Positions 60,232 to 64,000 of a stretch of DNA of 64,000 nt are shown here, one piece after another. Position numbers and translations under genes: made by a program. Numbering within the stretch: the stretch's first letter is position 1; each line of letters starts with the position of its first letter. The stretch lies in assembly GCA_027729635.1 (NCBI GenBank), contig JAQCEM010000010.1, forward strand, positions 4,009 through 68,008, written 5' to 3'. The notes beneath the pieces are model-generated. The model made no database searches, had not been told where the DNA came from, and saw nothing but the letters and a program-made list of their open reading frames with translations. The stretch is from Casp-actino8 sp001510335 (GTDB lineage Bacteria > Actinomycetota > Acidimicrobiia > Acidimicrobiales > Ilumatobacteraceae).

Positions 60232-62634
60232 GTGGGGGATCGCAATCACGGGGGAATTGAGTATGTCGCTGGGCTAGATGGCCTTCGCGCACTCGCCGTC
60301 ATCACGGTGATGGCGTTTCACCTTGGATGGTCATTCGTGCCTGGCGGAGCTTTTGGAGTTTCGCTGTTTTTCACCTTGTCGGGTTATTTGATTACCCAGG
60401 TGATGTTGGCCGATCATGCCCGAGCCGGGAAAGTTGACCTCAAGCGGTTCTGGTCGCGTCGATTACGTCGACTTGCCCCAGGGTCGATTGTTTGTTTGAT
60501 CGCGATCGCAATAGTTGCTGTCTGTGGTCTGTTGGATGGCGAGCGCCTTCGGGGCGATTTGTTCGCGGCGCTCGGATATTCGGCCAATTGGCGTTTCGCT
60601 ACTGCTGGCACAACGTACGCACAATTGTTTGAGTCGGCACCATCACCGGTTTTGCACTTCTGGTCTTTAGCCATTGAAGAACAGTTTTATCTCGTCTTTC
60701 CGCTGCTGATGATCGTTCTGCTGCGTTGGCGCAAAATGCTCGCCCCAGTTCTTGTTGTATTAGCCGCAGCGAGTGTCGCGGCAATGGTGTTGACTCAATC
60801 ACGGAACTTGGCGTACTACGGAACGCATACGCGTGCAGCCGAATTATTGATTGGTGCTTTGCTGGCGTTGGCAATTCCGGTCAGTCGTCAATTGGCTGGA
60901 GTATGGGCCAAGATCATTGCATTGACGGGGATTGTTGCATTAGGCGCCTACGTCTACATCGCGACTCACGCACACACTTCAGACAATTGGTTGTACCAAG
61001 GTGGCCTGAGCGCGTTTTCATTGATCTCGTGTCTACTCATTGTTTCGGTTTTGGTTCCTGGTCCGATCCGAAAGTTGATGTCGTCTCGGCCAATGGTCGC
61101 AGTTGGGAAGATCACCTACTCGTTGTATCTCTTTCATTGGCCGGTCTTTGTTGTTCTTAATCAAGACCGAATGGGATTTGATGGCTTTGCACTTTCGTTG
61201 GTTCGAATTGGTGTCACGTTTGCTTTTGCGTGCCTTTCAGCCTGGCTGATCGAGAACCCCATACGGTTCCGCAAATTATTGCCGAAGCCAAAGTGGGCAG
61301 GCGTTGGAATGATCGGGTCAATGGTGGTGGCGTTCATCGTGATCGCCGCCGTATCGCCCAGTGGCCCAGTCGCTTTGGCCGGAGTAAATGCGCCAGATGA
61401 GTTGGTGCAATTTACGCAACCGAGCACTTCGATTACATCAGAAGTGCCGACCCGCGAACCATTGAAGATTTTGGTTCTTGGCAGTGAATCCATTGTCGTT
61501 TCCGACATAAAAACCGCAATCAGTGATTCGATTCCGATTGTCATAGTGAGTGGTATTCAACCTGGTTGCGCGATTCGGCCAAGCGCAGAAGCGATTGAAG
61601 GATGCGAATCGTTTTCGTCTGTTGCGCAACGGCTCATTTTCCAGTCAAAGCCAGATGTTGTGGTTCTTTCTGTTGGTCGAGCCGAACGAAAATTGCTGGC
61701 TGAATTGCAAAGCAATGTGCAGATAGCTCTCGGGAATGTCAACGAATCAGGATTGCCATTGCAGATTCAGTTGAGTGCAGAAATCGTCGACGATATTTTG
61801 CAACCACTTGTAACGATCCCGGTCATCGTGGTTGATTACGGCGAAACCGATGTGTTTAGCGGCCAACTAGATGATGCTGATTTACGACTGGATCAAGCGA
61901 TCACTCTGCACCAACCTTCTATGGAGGAACTGGCCACGCAATTAGCTTTTGTTGATGCCAAACTCCAAGGCGAAGATCGTCGTGATCGAGTCATGGTGAT
62001 TGGAGATTCCACTTCGTACGGAATTTCCGCAGCAATCAACAACGTTGCTGGTGATCGATACAGCGTGCTCTGGGCAGGAGGACGAAATTGTCCTCTTGTT
62101 AAAGCTGCGCGAGTTCGCTGGTGGGATGGCGCCGAATTTGATATGACGAATTGTCCCACTTTGCACCCAGAGTGGGATGACGCATTTGAATCATTTGCGC
62201 CATCAGTTGTGGTGATGGTCTATTCGGTTCCAGAGCAAGCAGAACAAAAGTATGTTGACGATGAGAATTGGTACACGATCAAAGATCCACTTTTTGTAGA
62301 GAAGCACGATGTAGCGATGGAAGAATTAGTCGTCGCGTGTGATGAACGAGGTATTGAACTGCTCCTATTGAATAGTCCCGAGATTCACGGCGGCGCTTTG
62401 GGTGGTGCGCAATTCGCTCAATTGGATCGAGTTGTGGCTTGGAATGCCCTGATGCAAACGTGGCTGACCCGATGGCCGCAGATTTATTCGGTCGACTGGT
62501 CGAGCATGGTCGTGGCCGCAGAAGCGACACCGGGCTCGTTGCGCGGCGATGGAGTGCACATGCTCCAAAGTGACCTTGACGCTGTCGTCAAGGCTGGAAT
62601 CATTCCACTGCTTGACTTGCAAACCGTTCGGTGA
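60232..62634 (+). CDS. OafA-type acyltransferase with two C-terminal SGNH-like domains
   Basis: An 800-residue membrane protein that O-acylates a surface glycan. Residues 1-370 form an acyltransferase-3 domain with about ten membrane segments and the marks YVAGLDGLRALAVITVMAFH, SLFFTLSGYLI and FWSRRLRRLAPG. Then a region at about 410-545 looks like an SGNH domain without the catalytic Ser (VLGSESIVV in place of GDS). A second, intact SGNH domain at about 585-795 has VMVIGDSTSYG and GDGVHML. The GTG start is set by the leaderless promoter. Confidence 0.85.
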   Translation: MGDRNHGGIEYVAGLDGLRALAVITVMAFHLGWSFVPGGAFGVSLFFTLSGYLITQVMLADHARAGKVDLKRFWSRRLRRLAPGSIVCLIAIAIVAVCGLLDGERLRGDLFAALGYSANWRFATAGTTYAQLFESAPSPVLHFWSLAIEEQFYLVFPLLMIVLLRWRKMLAPVLVVLAAASVAAMVLTQSRNLAYYGTHTRAAELLIGALLALAIPVSRQLAGVWAKIIALTGIVALGAYVYIATHAHTSDNWLYQGGLSAFSLISCLLIVSVLVPGPIRKLMSSRPMVAVGKITYSLYLFHWPVFVVLNQDRMGFDGFALSLVRIGVTFAFACLSAWLIENPIRFRKLLPKPKWAGVGMIGSMVVAFIVIAAVSPSGPVALAGVNAPDELVQFTQPSTSITSEVPTREPLKILVLGSESIVVSDIKTAISDSIPIVIVSGIQPGCAIRPSAEAIEGCESFSSVAQRLIFQSKPDVVVLSVGRAERKLLAELQSNVQIALGNVNESGLPLQIQLSAEIVDDILQPLVTIPVIVVDYGETDVFSGQLDDADLRLDQAITLHQPSMEELATQLAFVDAKLQGEDRRDRVMVIGDSTSYGISAAINNVAGDRYSVLWAGGRNCPLVKAARVRWWDGAEFDMTNCPTLHPEWDDAFESFAPSVVVMVYSVPEQAEQKYVDDENWYTIKDPLFVEKHDVAMEELVVACDERGIELLLLNSPEIHGGALGGAQFAQLDRVVAWNALMQTWLTRWPQIYSVDWSSMVVAAEATPGSLRGDGVHMLQSDLDAVVKAGIIPLLDLQTVR

Positions 62635-62660
62635 ATCGGTGATGATCTGCGGTTGTTGGT

Positions 62661-62666
62661 TAGTCT
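62661..62666 (+). promoter_or_regulatory. -10 hexamer TAGTCT of a leaderless promoter (DUF35 gene)
   Basis: Six bases before the GTG at 62673; its last three bases are inside operator 4. Confidence 0.6.
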
Positions 62667-62680
62667 GACGATGTGTCAGA
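62664..62680. promoter_or_regulatory. Operator 4: TCTGAC-N5-GTCAGA over the start of the DUF35 gene
   Basis: TCTGAC GATGT GTCAGA. It covers the end of the -10 hexamer, the expected transcription start and the first codons, so a bound protein would block initiation directly. Confidence 0.75.
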
Positions 62681-63146
62681 AACCGCAACGAGTAACGCAT
62701 CCCAAGTGCCAGCGATTGAAGGCTGGTTTACTCTTGATCAAAATCCGCATCTGATTGGTTCGCAGTGCACGGCTTGTGGGACCTATGTTTTCCCGCCACG
62801 CGAAGGTGCCTGCCCGAGTCCGTTGTGCGATAGCGACGAGTTGACGGCGACCCCGTTTTCGCGTTTCGGTACCGTTTGGAGTTATGCCGAGAATCGCTAT
62901 GCTCCGCCGTTGCCTTATCGTGCGGCCGAACCATTTGAGCCATACGCGTTAGTGGCGGTGCAACTTGAAAAAGAAGGCATCATCGTTCTGGGTCAAGCGC
63001 CGAAAGGAATATTGGCAAAGGATCTGAAAGTTGGAATGCGGATGCAACTTGAAACCGATGTGCTGTATCGCGAAGATGGCATTGACTACATGGTTTACGT
63101 GTGGGCACCGGCAGTTCAAGACGAAGTTGCTGGAGGTGCAAAATGA
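62673..63146 (+). CDS. DUF35/OB-fold and zinc-ribbon protein, thiolase partner
   Basis: A 157-residue protein with a rubredoxin-like zinc ribbon (GSQCTACGTYVFPP with a second pair in CPSPLCDS) and an OB-fold (FGTVWSYAENRYAPPLPYRA). Such proteins bind acyl-CoA and partner thiolase-like aldolases or hydratases in steroid and ketone metabolism. GTG 62673 is supported by the leaderless -10; GTG 62706 is a second option. It overlaps the thiolase start by ATGA. Confidence 0.85.
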   Translation: MSETATSNASQVPAIEGWFTLDQNPHLIGSQCTACGTYVFPPREGACPSPLCDSDELTATPFSRFGTVWSYAENRYAPPLPYRAAEPFEPYALVAVQLEKEGIIVLGQAPKGILAKDLKVGMRMQLETDVLYREDGIDYMVYVWAPAVQDEVAGGAK

Positions 63147-64000
63147 GTGATCGTGATTTAGTTGTTTTGGGTGTAGGTATGCATCCGTGGGGCAAGTGGG
63201 GTCGTGACTTCACCGAATACGGAATGGTTGCTGCTCGTGCTGCATTGAAAGATGCGGGCATCGAATGGAAAGATGTTCAATACGTTGCGGGGGCCGACAC
63301 CATTCGTAACGGTTACCCAGGTTTTATTGCAGGTGCAACATTTGCGCAAAAGATGGGTTGGACCGGTGCTCGCGTTTCGTCAAGCTATGCGGCGTGTGCG
63401 AGTGGTGCGATGTCTTTGCAAACTGCACGCGCCTCAATTCTGGCGGGCTTTTGCGATGTGGCAATGGTGATTGGCGCCGATACGACGCCGAAGGGATTTT
63501 TTGCCCCAGTTGGTGGCGGTGATCGGAAGAATGATCCCGACTGGTTGCGTTTCCATCTTTTAGGTGCGACCAACCCGGCGTACTTCGCGCTATTCGCTCG
63601 CCGTCGTATGGATCTTTATGGTGCGACTTCGGAAGACTTTGCGCAGGTGAAGGTGAAGAACTCTTTGCACGGGCTGAATAATCCATACGCGCGTTTCCGC
63701 AAAGAGAACGCTGTTGAAGATGTTTTGAATAGCCCGGTGGTGAGCGACCCCTTGCGCTTGCTTGATATTTGCGCGACATCCGACGGTGCCGCTGCGATGA
63801 TCGTGACGAGTCGAGCATTCGCCGAAAAGCATCTCGGATCACTGAAAGGTGTGCCGCGCATCAAGGCGGTCAGCACAAGTACGCCGACCTATCCGCAGAC
63901 ACTTCTAGAAATGCCCGACTTTGCAACCGACTCGTCGGCTGTCGTTATGCCCCCAGCACGTGGATTCAAAGATTCCATTTGTTGGGATGCTTACGAAGAG
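63143..64000 (+). CDS. Thiolase-like lipid-transfer protein / acetyl-CoA acetyltransferase (3' end beyond window)
   Basis: The first 286 residues of a thiolase-fold protein of the SCP-x/Ltp group: VVLGVGMHPWGKWGRDFTEY, and the nucleophile Cys in SSSYAACASGAMSLQTA. The family includes steroid side-chain thiolases and retro-aldolases (Ltp2) that need a DUF35 partner, which is the gene just upstream. A GGAGG site lies 6 bases before the ATG. Thiolase and DUF35 are one operon under operator 4. Confidence 0.9.
   Translation, partial: MSDRDLVVLGVGMHPWGKWGRDFTEYGMVAARAALKDAGIEWKDVQYVAGADTIRNGYPGFIAGATFAQKMGWTGARVSSSYAACASGAMSLQTARASILAGFCDVAMVIGADTTPKGFFAPVGGGDRKNDPDWLRFHLLGATNPAYFALFARRRMDLYGATSEDFAQVKVKNSLHGLNNPYARFRKENAVEDVLNSPVVSDPLRLLDICATSDGAAAMIVTSRAFAEKHLGSLKGVPRIKAVSTSTPTYPQTLLEMPDFATDSSAVVMPPARGFKDSICWDAYEE

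Noticed and set aside
1..64000. CRISPR arrays, insertion sequences, phage genes, tRNA or rRNA genes
   Set aside because: No regularly spaced repeats, transposase, integrase or phage structural proteins, and no cloverleaf in the short intergenic gaps, were seen by eye.

Overview
The window is 64 kb of a chromosome from an actinobacterium, most probably a planktonic member of the Acidimicrobiia (Ilumatobacter-like). The evidence is a mycothiol S-conjugate amidase (Mca), F420-type LLM oxidoreductases, the actinobacterial families DUF3039 and DUF4031, a single-chain pyruvate dehydrogenase E1, an ImuA/ImuB/DnaE2 mutasome, an LpdA-type quinone reductase, and moderate rather than high GC. No rRNA, tRNA, CRISPR array, insertion sequence or prophage was seen. 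Genes are packed tightly, and no gap without a gene exceeds about 300 bases; the longest, 27782-28010 and 38112-38348, hold promoters and inverted repeats.

Layout. 1-6.2 kb: 5' part of aceE, rnhA, a large exported SpoIID/SGNH repeat protein, an SDR and a pentapeptide lipoprotein. 6.2-9.9 kb: leftward lysS-dapD-argJ. 10-14.5 kb: lpdA-RDD, then the divergent accA (biotin carboxylase/BCCP) and birA. 14.6-19.2 kb: an LCP glycopolymer transferase followed by a complete dTDP-rhamnose set rmlA-C-B-D. 19.2-21.7 kb: a MOSC protein, selD and rnhB. 23-32.6 kb: a cobalamin-binding transcription factor, imuA-imuB, a degenerate response regulator, a Cys/Met PLP enzyme and dnaE2; imuAB and dnaE2 each carry a LexA-type SOS box in the same position. 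32.6-43.4 kb: mixed housekeeping and envelope genes (LysE, NUDIX, DUF3039, FmdB, rhomboid, GGDEF-EAL, mca, ChbG, exported nuclease, thiolase, nudC). 43.4-64 kb: a ceramidase-like lipoprotein and an acyl-CoA/lipid catabolic region (FadD, SDRs, ADH, TauD, amidohydrolase, LLM oxidoreductases, acyl-CoA dehydrogenases, DUF35 plus thiolase).

Two regulatory layers can be read from the DNA. First, about twenty genes have a TAnnnT hexamer placed exactly 6 or 7 bases before the start codon. This is the signature of leaderless transcripts and was used here to choose starts. Second, four copies of a 17-bp palindrome (TCTGAC-N5-GTCAGA) lie in four promoter regions of the 51.5-62.7 kb catabolic region. The only TetR-family gene in the window is the last gene of the operon headed by the first palindrome. 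I propose that this TetR protein autoregulates and controls the whole lipid or CoA-thioester pathway; this regulon is the most interesting system in the window.
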